NCBI RefSeq assembly: GCF_002302635.1
Contig: NZ_CP022387.1
Location: 558,001-622,000 of the forward strand
DNA from: Capnocytophaga stomatis
Lineage (GTDB): Bacteria > Bacteroidota > Bacteroidia > Flavobacteriales > Flavobacteriaceae
DNA length: 64,000 nt
Direction: 5' to 3'
Each line of letters starts with the position of its first letter. The first letter of the stretch is position 1. The notes below the pieces were generated by a model. The model worked only from the letters and a program-made list of their open reading frames with translations, made no database searches and was not told the origin of the DNA. Shown here one piece after another: positions 9,613 through 18,275 of this stretch. A program made the translations under genes and the position numbers.

Positions 9613-10809
9613 TTACGAGTTTTTCTGCTGCCAATCGTTCAGAGCCTCGATAATAATATCACAACCTTCTTTTATTTCTTCTTCGCTTAGAGTTAATGGC
9701 GGAGAAAGCCGAACGGCACGCGTTTCAAACAATAACCAATACACAATCAAGCCTTTATCTTGAGAATAAAGCACCACGTGATTGGCAATTTCTGCTGATT
9801 TCACAATAACAGCCAACATTAATCCTTTCCCGTTAATACTCTCAATAAGTGGATGTTGCAAATATTTTCGGAATAATTTTTCTTTCTCTAACGTTTGCTT
9901 CATCAAATCGGTGGACAAAAGTTCTTGCAAAGTTGCCAATGATGCCGCCGCAATTACCGGATTTCCGCCAAAAGTGGTAATATGCCCCAATTTTGGAGAG
10001 TGAGAAAGCAATTTCATCAGTTTGTGAGACGAAACAAAAGCCCCAACCGGCATTCCGCTTGCCATTCCTTTTCCTATTGCGATTATATCCGGAACAAAGC
10101 CATAATTCTGAAAACCAAATAGTTTCCCTGTTCTTCCGAATCCGGGCTGAATTTCATCAATGATAAGCAACGCACCCACTTCTTCGCAACGTTTTTTAAC
10201 CTTCAGAAGATAATCATTTTGTGGTTCAATAAATCCTGCACCGCCTTGAATACTTTCTAAAACCACACCCGCCGTACGATGCGTAATTTTCTGTATATCA
10301 GCTTCATTATTAAATTCGATAAAATCCACATCAGGAATAAGCGGACGGAAAGGCTGTTTGCGTTCTTCATATCCCATCAAGCTCATTGAGCCTTGTGTAT
10401 TACCGTGATAGGCGTTTTTCGCTGCTATCATTTGCGTGCGTCCGGTGGCTCGTTTTGCCAATTTTACCGAACCTTCAATAGCTTCCGTTCCGGAATTTAC
10501 CAAATAGGTAGTATCCAGATTTTCAGGAAGATACTCTGCCAACAATTTGCAGAAATCCACTGCGGGTTTTTGAACATATTCTCCATAAACCATCACGTGC
10601 ATATAGGTTTCTGCCTGATTTTGAATAGCTTTTACAACTTTAGGATGGCAATGCCCGAGCGTGCACGCCGAAACTCCCGCTACAAAATCGAGATATTTTT
10701 TGCCGTCCGTAGTGTAGATGTAACTGCCTTTTGCGTGAGAAACTTCCAATAACATTGGAGAGGGCGATGTTTGAGCCTGATATTTTAAAAAATCGCTTTT
10801 TTGTGTCAT
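9613..10809 (-). CDS. PLP-dependent class III aminotransferase
   Basis: A fold-type I transaminase of the acetylornithine/GABA/ornithine aminotransferase class. The cofactor site is visible: TLGHCHPKVVKAI near the N-terminus, NSGTEAIEGSVKLA, the PLP-ring Asp in LLIIDEIQPGFGRTGK, and the Schiff-base Lys in IIAIGKGMASGMPVGAF. At 398 residues it is full length. The substrate cannot be told; flavobacterial members are usually annotated only as aspartate aminotransferase family. The frame is open to 10857, but the promoter at 10831-10861 lies inside that extension, so the ATG at 10809 is chosen. Confidence 0.9.
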   Translation of the reverse strand: MTQKSDFLKYQAQTSPSPMLLEVSHAKGSYIYTTDGKKYLDFVAGVSACTLGHCHPKVVKAIQNQAETYMHVMVYGEYVQKPAVDFCKLLAEYLPENLDTTYLVNSGTEAIEGSVKLAKRATGRTQMIAAKNAYHGNTQGSMSLMGYEERKQPFRPLIPDVDFIEFNNEADIQKITHRTAGVVLESIQGGAGFIEPQNDYLLKVKKRCEEVGALLIIDEIQPGFGRTGKLFGFQNYGFVPDIIAIGKGMASGMPVGAFVSSHKLMKLLSHSPKLGHITTFGGNPVIAAASLATLQELLSTDLMKQTLEKEKLFRKYLQHPLIESINGKGLMLAVIVKSAEIANHVVLYSQDKGLIVYWLLFETRAVRLSPPLTLSEEEIKEGCDIIIEALNDWQQKNS

Positions 10810-10830
10810 AGATTTTCGTTTTTCAAAGAG

Positions 10831-10861
10831 CAAAATTAATTTATTAATGAAAGACATACAA
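10831..10861 (-). promoter_or_regulatory. Promoter of the aminotransferase gene
   Basis: On the minus strand TTG (10861-10859), a 20-nt spacer and TAATTTTG (10838-10831), a full consensus match. It puts the transcript start about 15 nt before the ATG at 10809. Confidence 0.75.
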
Positions 10862-10961
10862 ATTAGAACTGATTTTTTTTAGTCTTTTGTCATTTGTAAC
10901 ACCGAAAAATTATTTAGTTGAAATTTTCATCTTCTTTTTTATTAATTTTATAAAAAAATAT

Positions 10962-10969
10962 TAACTTTG
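10962..10969 (+). promoter_or_regulatory. -7 box for the TonB-C/TlpA genes
   Basis: TAACTTTG is a perfect TAnnTTTG 40 nt before the ATG at 11009. There is no clear TTG at -33. Confidence 0.5.
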
Positions 10970-11008
10970 CTCAAACAGAGAAACCATTTATTTCACAATT
11001 AATACGAT

Positions 11009-11467
11009 ATGTTTATGAAAAATCTTTTGTTCATCATTGCATTATCAATTATCTCATTTCAAGATTTTTACGCTCAAGAAACATCTGATTTAGCATCGAA
11101 AGAAAAAGAAGAAAAAGTTTACGATGAAACAAGACCTTTGGATAGCTTTGTTCTATTTACTTCTTGTGAAAATGTCTCAAGAAAAGAACAAGAGCAATGC
11201 TTCAAAAGAAATCTGGACAGAATTGTTGAAACTCATTTCAAATATCCTGAAGAAGCTGCTAAGTCAAAAATTCAAGGGCGTGTGAATGTAACTTTTCGTA
11301 TCAACACGGATGGAAGCATTACCATTCTTGACATTTATACTCGTCACAAAGAGTTTGAATATGAGGCTCGTCGGATTTTCTCTTTTATTCCTAAATTAAT
11401 TCCTGCAAGGCAAGATGGAAAAAAAGTGCCTTTGACCTTTACATATCCCATTATTTTCAAGCTGTAA
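11009..11467 (+). CDS. Exported TonB C-terminal-domain protein
   Basis: A 152-residue protein with a signal peptide (about residues 1-22, ending FQDFYAQ) and a TonB-C fold at about residues 70-150 (YPEEAAKSKIQGRVNVTFRI, then a DGSI turn). It lacks the proline-rich arm and the N-terminal anchor of a real TonB, so it is a periplasmic TonB-C-like protein of unknown role, a type very common in Bacteroidetes. A second ATG at 11015 is an equally possible start. The thioredoxin-like gene follows after 15 nt. Confidence 0.85.
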   Translation: MFMKNLLFIIALSIISFQDFYAQETSDLASKEKEEKVYDETRPLDSFVLFTSCENVSRKEQEQCFKRNLDRIVETHFKYPEEAAKSKIQGRVNVTFRINTDGSITILDIYTRHKEFEYEARRIFSFIPKLIPARQDGKKVPLTFTYPIIFKL

Positions 11468-11482
11468 TTTAATATACCACAT

Positions 11483-12655
11483 ATGAAAAATTATTTTTTG
11501 CTGATTATCATTATCTTATTAAGCTTTGGAACTTTTGCTCAAAACAAAAATTCTTTTGTATTGAAAGGAGAAATTGAAAATCTTCAAAAGGGAGATACTC
11601 TATTGGTTCGCCCTTGGACGATATCTGAATTTGAAAAAGTTAAAAATCAAACATTTATAGCAAATCAAGATAATTCATTTTCACTTATAATTCCCACCAA
11701 ACACTCACAGTACTATCAATTAACTCATTCCAATTCAAAAAACAGTAACGAACGTAATACATTTGTCTTTTTCGCAAAGCCAGGAGAAACTATTTCTTTG
11801 ACAAAGAAAAAGGATACTCATTCTTCAATAAAAGGAGGGGTTTACGACATTCCTCTGTATGCTCGATTTGCTAATCTTTTCTTCTTGAAGGAATACGAAG
11901 AAAGTAACTTTTCAAGGAAAATAAAAGAAGCAATCAAAAATAATGATGATGAAACCGCCAATAGGTTATACGAAGAATACAGCAAATTACAAAATGATTT
12001 TACCTATCACAACTTGATGGATTCCATTGCTAAAAACGTTAAAGATAGTGAGTTTGCCGTACTTATGTATTTAACAACCAGTTATTCTTGGGATTACCAG
12101 CAAGGGAATGCACATCACCAGCAGCTACACCCCAAAGTAAAATCTTCGTACTACGGAAAGCTTTTTGCACAGATTCTAAAAAAAGAACAAAAAGTGAGTG
12201 TTAGCGTACAAGCTCCAAAATTTACACTAACTTCCTCAACTGGGAAAAAAGTTTCTCTTTCGGACTACAAAGGGAAATATCTGCTTATGTACTATTGGAC
12301 TCCACTGTGCGGAGCTTGCATATCCACACGTCCTGAAATAGATTCAATCTATGAAAAATATGCTAAACAATTAGATGTACTTTCTATCACGCCATCACCA
12401 AAAGAAACACATTTAGAACAGCAAGCCCATTTGTTTGAAACAGAAGGTATGAAAGAAAAATATCTTGACCCACCTTTTAACAAACCTTGGAATTTGGTTT
12501 TTACTTCTGATGAAAAAAACAAAAAAGCACTTGAAGTTTATCGATTACAAGCGTTTCCAACACTTACACTGATTTCACCTGAAGGAAAAATTCTTTTCAA
12601 GACATACACAGACACTCAGGGACTTGAACGCGTATTGGCTGAGCATCTATTGTAA
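11483..12655 (+). CDS. TlpA-like thiol-disulfide oxidoreductase with DUF4369-type N-domain
   Basis: An exported 390-residue protein. After the signal peptide (MKNYFLLIIIILLSFGTFAQ) comes a beta-rich DUF4369-like domain (VLKGEIENLQKGDTLLV) and a helical middle, then a thioredoxin fold from about residue 245 (APKFTLTSSTGKKVSLSDYKGKY is the family start) with the active-site CGAC in YYWTPLCGACISTRPE. It probably reduces or isomerises disulfides in the periplasm or outer membrane. The physiological partner is unknown. Confidence 0.9.
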   Translation: MKNYFLLIIIILLSFGTFAQNKNSFVLKGEIENLQKGDTLLVRPWTISEFEKVKNQTFIANQDNSFSLIIPTKHSQYYQLTHSNSKNSNERNTFVFFAKPGETISLTKKKDTHSSIKGGVYDIPLYARFANLFFLKEYEESNFSRKIKEAIKNNDDETANRLYEEYSKLQNDFTYHNLMDSIAKNVKDSEFAVLMYLTTSYSWDYQQGNAHHQQLHPKVKSSYYGKLFAQILKKEQKVSVSVQAPKFTLTSSTGKKVSLSDYKGKYLLMYYWTPLCGACISTRPEIDSIYEKYAKQLDVLSITPSPKETHLEQQAHLFETEGMKEKYLDPPFNKPWNLVFTSDEKNKKALEVYRLQAFPTLTLISPEGKILFKTYTDTQGLERVLAEHLL

Positions 12656-12728
12656 CTATTTTTACCAGAATTCAATATTTCTAACTAAATTCATAAATAA
12701 CAAACACTATCGTAATTCGACATACATT

Positions 12729-14171
12729 ATGGAAATTACACAGAAAAAAATAGAAGAACTCGCTCCTAATGCGGAAGCAGCTAAAAAAGGACGCGATTTA
12801 GCAAAAAAGAACAAATTTGCCAACCTGAAAATTTCAGCAGAAAAAAACTTAATTTGGGGAGAATGTGCCGGAAGCGGAAAAAATCCGTATTATTGTTCGG
12901 CAGATTATGTTGATGCGAACAATCCCGTATTTCGCTGCAATTGCCCCAGTAGGCAATTTCCTTGCAAACACGCCATCGGGTTGCTTTATTGTTATGAATT
13001 GGACGATAAAGCCTTTATCACAGCCGATGTTCCTGAGGATATCCTATCGAAACGGGAAAAAATAGAGAAAAAACAAGAAAAGAAAGCCCAAGAGAAAGAA
13101 TCTGTCAAAGAAAAAGCCGAAAAACCAAAGAAAATCAATAAGGCTTCCTTTGTAAAAAAGATAGACACGCAACTCACTGGCATTGAGCTGGGGCAAAAAA
13201 TACTGAAAGACATTGTACACACGGGGCTTTCCTCTGTCGATGCCAAACTGCAACGTACCTTGCAATCACAAATAAAAGAACTTGGTAATTATTATATTGG
13301 GGGAATTCAATCTGGATTTAATAACTTGCTTTTGGAATTGGAAAACGTTACTAATGAGGAATATACCAATGTAGTAAATCAGATAAATTACCTATCTGCT
13401 TTACTGAAAAAAGCCACCGATTACCTCAACCAACGCAAAGAAAACCCCGAAGGAAACCCCGAGTTGGATTCTGCCATAGAAGAACAAATTGGCTACGTTT
13501 GGAAATTAATTGAGTTAATGCAATACGGATTGTACGAAGAAAATGCGGAATTGGTACAACTTTCATTCAACAGTTATGACAATGAGGCAAGGCGAGAGTA
13601 TGTTGATGAAGGCATTTGGCTAAATCTGAAAACGGGAAAGATATACAAAACAAAGAATTATCGTCCGTACCGTGCCACAAAATACATAAAAGAAGATAAT
13701 AGCCATTTTGACATATTGCAAATCAAGGATTTATACATTTATCCTGGCGACCAAAATCCGCGTATTCGTTGGGAAAATGGCAACTTTACAGAAAGAAAAA
13801 TTACCAAAACAGACCTTAGCAATATCATATCATTTTCAGCTAAAAACTATGCAGAAATGATTAAATCTGTGAAAAATACAATCAAAAATCCTTTGATGGA
13901 CAAAAATCCCGTGGTATTGATTTCCATTGATAAAGCCTATCTAAACGGAGAAAATTTGGTGGTAGAAGATAAAAATGGTAACAAGCTCACACTCAAAGAT
14001 ATTGAAAACCAACAAATATCCTCAACCACCAGCCTGAGAACCATTTTACCTTCAAATACGGAAGGTTTTGCTTTAACGGTTATGATGAATAATGATGTGC
14101 AAAATGGGCTACTTTCAGCACAACCAATGTCGCTGATAACAAATGATAAAATCATCCGATTGCTATACTAA
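12729..14171 (+). CDS. SWIM zinc-finger protein of a MoxR-associated set
   Basis: A 480-residue protein with a SWIM-type zinc site: CNCPSRQFPCKH, giving Cys70, Cys72, Cys79 and His81. A charged Lys/Glu-rich linker follows (about residues 105-145), then a long region with no family I can name. SWIM proteins of this size occur beside MoxR ATPases, DUF5682 and VWA proteins (E. coli YehQ is the likely counterpart). The frame is open to 12624, but the ATG at 12729 is the usual start. The HEAT-repeat gene begins 16 nt after its stop, so the two are co-transcribed. Confidence 0.85.
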   Translation: MEITQKKIEELAPNAEAAKKGRDLAKKNKFANLKISAEKNLIWGECAGSGKNPYYCSADYVDANNPVFRCNCPSRQFPCKHAIGLLYCYELDDKAFITADVPEDILSKREKIEKKQEKKAQEKESVKEKAEKPKKINKASFVKKIDTQLTGIELGQKILKDIVHTGLSSVDAKLQRTLQSQIKELGNYYIGGIQSGFNNLLLELENVTNEEYTNVVNQINYLSALLKKATDYLNQRKENPEGNPELDSAIEEQIGYVWKLIELMQYGLYEENAELVQLSFNSYDNEARREYVDEGIWLNLKTGKIYKTKNYRPYRATKYIKEDNSHFDILQIKDLYIYPGDQNPRIRWENGNFTERKITKTDLSNIISFSAKNYAEMIKSVKNTIKNPLMDKNPVVLISIDKAYLNGENLVVEDKNGNKLTLKDIENQQISSTTSLRTILPSNTEGFALTVMMNNDVQNGLLSAQPMSLITNDKIIRLLY

Positions 14172-14187
14172 ATCTAAAAACGAAATA

Positions 14188-15993
14188 ATGGAAATATTAT
14201 ATAATTTACAACAAGAAATCAATCGATTATTTATCGCAGGAAGCAAATTCGCCAAAGGAGACCCTCGTTTGCAAAAACATATCCCGACACTCAATAAATT
14301 AGGCGAAAAAGCTCCTGTTTTTGCCAAATTAGCGAAAGATATTGAAGAACTGATTCAAACAGATAGCCAACAATCAGCAGAAAAACTGATGGGAATTTCA
14401 ACCCTTTTATATTCAGTGTTATATACTCAAGGACAGACCGTTGAGGCTGATGTTACACAAAGAGAACAAGTGCCAAACGTTCCGCTTTCGCAAGTAAATA
14501 CTGAATTTTCTTATTTGCAACTAAAACCTGTAATTCAGGCTTTAACTACAAGTAATTCAGGTCGTTTGGAGATTCTGACAGATGCCTTTGAACGCAAAAT
14601 TTTCAAAGATTCACGCACTTTTCCTTATTTGAATATCGCTCTGGCGGACAAGTATTCTGACTTATGTGATTACATCGAAAGGGCAGTTATTTCACTGATG
14701 GTAGGAAAAGCAATTGTACCTTTTTTGGTGGAAGGATTCAAATATGAAGATAAAACTGAAAACGTGCGTCGTTTGCGATTGCTAAGCCGTTTTGAATACA
14801 GCGAACTTCCAACAATAATCGAAAAGATTTTTCAGGAAACTTTGCCAAATCTGCAAGCCGAAGCCATTAGCATCTTGAGTAATGACGCTAAAAATGAGGA
14901 ATTTATAATAAATCTGACAAGTGATAAAAGCAAAACCGTCAGAGGAGCTGCTTACCGTGCATTGGCAAAAATAGGAACGCATTCAAGTTTAGAAAAATTG
15001 TACAATTTGTACGCCAACAGTAAGAATAAAACCAATCAAACACTTCTGGCGGAAGCTCTTTCTATCGGAAAAATTCCGTTTTTCTTCAAACAAACTTACA
15101 ATTTGGTGCTAATTCACTTTGAAGAATTACTAAATATAGACAAATCCGACCAAAAAGCACTTAATAATGCTATGGATAGGTTCTGTACCGATATGGAACT
15201 ATTCAAAAATAAGGATTATCCTGAGGTTTATGACTTTTTTGAGCGAATTTTTACCGATAAAACCTATGCGGAATTCATCAAAAAAGCAAAACTCCATCAT
15301 TATGACGATACAATACACTCAAAAATCACCGAAGCTCTTAACACATTTGACAAGCATCGTGTAGTTAATTTCTATGAACGAAATGTTGATAATCTTCCAT
15401 CAAAAAATTGGTATTATTCGGCGTGGTATAATTACTTTAGCAAAGCTGTGAATTTCTATCCGAAAGAAAAGATTTTTGATATTTTCAGTCCGCAATTTGA
15501 AAAGAGTATTTCAATGAGTAACTTCTACGGGCTTTTAACAAATAATAAAAATTTCCACTACAACGAGTTGGAAATTTATAGCGACAAAATAGACCCGAGA
15601 TGGATAGAATTTTTTTCAAATTACATTAAAAATGGCAAAAAATGGGATTATTCACACCTCCAAGCTCTTTTTATCGTTAATAAAATGGAGTCTGATAAAG
15701 AAAAAGTGCGTGATTTGATTGAAATTGTACTCCTAAAAGTGCCACACGATGTGCGAATCCCATTGTATGAAGTCATAATGGAACAAAATTTCAAAGATAA
15801 ATTCAAAATGATTTATGATTCCATTGAAAAAGTGCCAAAAAATACTTACGTTTACGCTTTTTCCAGAATAAAAGATGTTGGTTTTTGGACGCAATTCCCG
15901 AGAGAATACGCTGAGAAATTCAGGAATTTGTACGAGAAAACAAAAATGGAAGTGTATAACGAAATTGCAGAAGAAATTGAAAGTCAAAAATAA
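14188..15993 (+). CDS. HEAT-repeat protein paired with the SWIM protein
   Basis: A 601-residue, largely helical protein. HEAT-like units are visible at about residues 195-300 (TVRGAAYRALAKIG; AEALSIGKIPFFF). There is no signal peptide or membrane segment, so it is cytoplasmic. The N-terminal 80 residues are a separate helical part (LQQEINRLFIAGSKFAKGDPRLQKH). Proteins of this kind accompany the SWIM, MoxR and DUF5682 set in Bacteroidetes; I infer a scaffold role. The ATG at 14188 is preferred to the overlapping one at 14143. A strong terminator follows. Confidence 0.8.
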   Translation: MEILYNLQQEINRLFIAGSKFAKGDPRLQKHIPTLNKLGEKAPVFAKLAKDIEELIQTDSQQSAEKLMGISTLLYSVLYTQGQTVEADVTQREQVPNVPLSQVNTEFSYLQLKPVIQALTTSNSGRLEILTDAFERKIFKDSRTFPYLNIALADKYSDLCDYIERAVISLMVGKAIVPFLVEGFKYEDKTENVRRLRLLSRFEYSELPTIIEKIFQETLPNLQAEAISILSNDAKNEEFIINLTSDKSKTVRGAAYRALAKIGTHSSLEKLYNLYANSKNKTNQTLLAEALSIGKIPFFFKQTYNLVLIHFEELLNIDKSDQKALNNAMDRFCTDMELFKNKDYPEVYDFFERIFTDKTYAEFIKKAKLHHYDDTIHSKITEALNTFDKHRVVNFYERNVDNLPSKNWYYSAWYNYFSKAVNFYPKEKIFDIFSPQFEKSISMSNFYGLLTNNKNFHYNELEIYSDKIDPRWIEFFSNYIKNGKKWDYSHLQALFIVNKMESDKEKVRDLIEIVLLKVPHDVRIPLYEVIMEQNFKDKFKMIYDSIEKVPKNTYVYAFSRIKDVGFWTQFPREYAEKFRNLYEKTKMEVYNEIAEEIESQK

Positions 15994-15999
15994 ATAATA

Positions 16000-16043
16000 A
16001 AAAAGCCAAATTAGAATTTCAAAATTTTAGTTTGGCTTTTTTC
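16000..16043. terminator. Bidirectional terminator between HEAT gene and acpH
   Basis: AAAAAAGCCAAA pairs perfectly with TTTGGCTTTTTT around a 20-nt loop, serving both converging genes. Confidence 0.85.
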
Positions 16044-16051
16044 AAGATTCT

Positions 16052-16636
16052 TTACTTATCTGTTAATAAAACATTGATTTCCTTAGAAATATCTGAAAAG
16101 AATTGAAAGAAATCCTGTTCAAAATCGGTTTCATTGTTTTGTAAGAATTGCGGAGCAAACTGCATTTTAGAGCGAAAATCGGTGCGTCTGTCCATTTGAT
16201 AAAATATTTTTTCGATTCCTTGCACAGTTTGATAACTTTCCAACCAATTTTCCTTTATCATATAATAAATCAAATAATTAGCACGTTCGTTAAGCAGATG
16301 TTTGTGTTCTTGTAACAAAGCATAAAATTTCTGAACATATTCATTTAAAGGCATTTTTGAATATGTTTGCCAATTCTTAGCCAAAAAATAATCGTAAAAA
16401 ATATCAACAATCACTCCTGAATAATGCCCAAACTCGGTAATTAATCGTTTTTTACTTCGTCTAAAAATGGGATGTTCATCTGTGAAAGTGTCTATTTTCC
16501 GATGGAGCAAAATTCCCTTTTGCATCATTTCCGGATAATCCAAATACTGTTTTCCTCGAACGGTATCGGCAATAAAGTTTCCTATCTTCAAAAGGTCATC
16601 ATTTCCCGATAAATAAATGTGTGCTAAAAAGTTCAA
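16052..16636 (-). CDS. Acyl carrier protein phosphodiesterase (AcpH family)
   Basis: A HD-like metal hydrolase that removes the 4'-phosphopantetheine arm from acyl carrier protein. Family marks are NFLAHIYLSG, GNFIADTVRG, LHRKIDTFTDEHP and VIVDIFYDYFLAKNW. The frame is open to an ATG at 16705, but a complete promoter (16657-16685) lies inside that extension and the family begins at MNFLAHIY; I therefore choose the TTG codon at 16636, giving 194 residues. It is divergent from the sulfatase and interrupts the SWIM/HEAT/MoxR/DUF5682 gene set. Confidence 0.85.
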   Translation of the reverse strand: MNFLAHIYLSGNDDLLKIGNFIADTVRGKQYLDYPEMMQKGILLHRKIDTFTDEHPIFRRSKKRLITEFGHYSGVIVDIFYDYFLAKNWQTYSKMPLNEYVQKFYALLQEHKHLLNERANYLIYYMIKENWLESYQTVQGIEKIFYQMDRRTDFRSKMQFAPQFLQNNETDFEQDFFQFFSDISKEINVLLTDK

Positions 16637-16656
16637 TTTCTCGAAGTTTGTATGGG

Positions 16657-16685
16657 CAAAATTAAATAAAAATGTATTTTTGCAA
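16657..16685 (-). promoter_or_regulatory. Promoter of acpH
   Basis: On the minus strand TTG (16685-16683), an 18-nt spacer and TAATTTTG (16664-16657), 20 nt upstream of the TTG start at 16636. It overlaps a candidate -7 box for the divergent sulfatase gene. Confidence 0.7.
16675..16682 (+). promoter_or_regulatory. -7 box of the sulfatase promoter
   Basis: TATTTTTG is a perfect TAnnTTTG match 35 nt before the sulfatase ATG. The nearest TTG (16648-16650) is 24 nt upstream, slightly long. It lies within the acpH promoter, so the two cannot be used at once. Confidence 0.45.
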
Positions 16686-16717
16686 AACGAACACACAATT
16701 TTCATTAATTTTTTATT

Positions 16718-18259
16718 ATGCTTCGGTTTTTCCTTCTATGTTTTATACTCGTTGGTTGTTCTTCCTTAAAGGAAAATCACGCACACAAACAGCAACCACC
16801 AAACATAATTCTTTTCATTGTGGATGATATGGGTTGGCAAGATACATCTGTACCTTTTGCTGAAGAAAAAACGCATTTCAACAGTACATACCAAACTCCA
16901 AATATGGAAAGATTAGCAAATCAAGGGATTAAGTTCACACAAGCGTACGCTACCCCCATTTGCTCGCCATCGAGGATTAGTCTTTTAACAGGAAGCAGTA
17001 TGGCTCGCCATCGAGTAACTAACTGGACATTAGAGTATAACAAATCCACAGACGGAAAAGATGAAGAATTAGAATTCCCAAATTGGAATGTAAACGGGCT
17101 TGCCACAGAGCCTAACATCCCAAATACGTTTTACGCAACATCTCTTCCTGAAATTTTGCAACAAGCTAATTATCACACCATTCACGTGGGAAAAGCACAT
17201 TTCGCTTCAATGGGAACTCCCGGTGCTGACCCGCTCAATGTAGGCTTTGACGTAAACGTCGCAGGACACGCCGCAGGCGGACTTCAATCGTATGAAGGAG
17301 AGGCTAATTTCGGAAATACCCCATACAAGTCAAGTTATTTTGCCGTACCTGGACTTCAAGAATTCTACGGAAAAGATATTTTCATAACAGAAGCTCTTAC
17401 ACAAAAGGCTTTAAAAATGTTGGACAAACGTCCCAAAAACAAACCCTTTTTTCTACATATGTCGCATTATGCCATTCACGTTCCCATTATGGGAGATAAG
17501 CGTTTTCTGCAAAAATATCTCGACAAAGGAATGCATCTTATTGAAGCTCAGTACGCCACTCTAATTGAAGGAATGGACAAAAGTCTCGGCGACATAATGG
17601 ACTATTTGGAGAAAAATAAACTTGACAGAAACACAGTGATTATTTTTCTTTCTGATAATGGCGGATTAGACGCTTTGGGACGTGGGCTTTCTCCCAACAG
17701 TTGTAATGCTCCTTTATCCAGCGGAAAAGGAACGCTTCGCGAGGGAGGGATACGTATTCCTTTGATTATTTCATCTCATAATAAAAAAGTTAAGTCTAAA
17801 ACTTTACACGAAAAAGTGATAATAGAAGACCTTTTCCCCACAATTTTGGAAATGGCACAACTGACCAATTACAAAACCATTCAAACCATTGACGGTAAAA
17901 GCCTATTACCTTTATTGTCAGGTAAAAAATCAAACTTTTTCAATGACAGAAGTCTGTTTTGGCACTTGCCCAATAAGTGGTTTGATACCAATATGGAACT
18001 CTCAATCGCCCCTTCAAGTGCCATTAGTAAAGGTGATTACAAACTAATTTACTACCATAACACACAGCAGAAAACTCTTTATAACTTAGCTGATGATATA
18101 GGAGAAAAGAATGATATTTCAGATAAAAATCCCGAAAAAGCACAAGAATTATCAAAAATTCTTTCGGATTACCTACGAAATGTAAATGCACAAATGCCAA
18201 TAGATAAAAAAACAGGAAAACAAGTTCCTCTTCCTGATGAAAGTAACACAATAAATTAA
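16718..18259 (+). CDS. Type I sulfatase lipoprotein
   Basis: An arylsulfatase-class hydrolase, 513 residues. A lipoprotein signal ends at LVGCSS (Cys13-14). The metal site is in IILFIVDDMGWQD, and the catalytic Cys82 is in CSPSR, the CxPxR motif that is oxidised to formylglycine; LSDNGG supplies further metal ligands. Residues after the lipidated Cys (SSLKENHA) lack the acidic pattern of the Capnocytophaga export signal, so it probably faces the periplasm. The MoxR gene begins 16 nt later, suggesting shared transcription although no functional link is obvious. The substrate, perhaps a sulfated host glycan, is unknown. Confidence 0.9.
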   Translation: MLRFFLLCFILVGCSSLKENHAHKQQPPNIILFIVDDMGWQDTSVPFAEEKTHFNSTYQTPNMERLANQGIKFTQAYATPICSPSRISLLTGSSMARHRVTNWTLEYNKSTDGKDEELEFPNWNVNGLATEPNIPNTFYATSLPEILQQANYHTIHVGKAHFASMGTPGADPLNVGFDVNVAGHAAGGLQSYEGEANFGNTPYKSSYFAVPGLQEFYGKDIFITEALTQKALKMLDKRPKNKPFFLHMSHYAIHVPIMGDKRFLQKYLDKGMHLIEAQYATLIEGMDKSLGDIMDYLEKNKLDRNTVIIFLSDNGGLDALGRGLSPNSCNAPLSSGKGTLREGGIRIPLIISSHNKKVKSKTLHEKVIIEDLFPTILEMAQLTNYKTIQTIDGKSLLPLLSGKKSNFFNDRSLFWHLPNKWFDTNMELSIAPSSAISKGDYKLIYYHNTQQKTLYNLADDIGEKNDISDKNPEKAQELSKILSDYLRNVNAQMPIDKKTGKQVPLPDESNTIN

Positions 18260-18275
18260 AAAAACAATACAAAAT

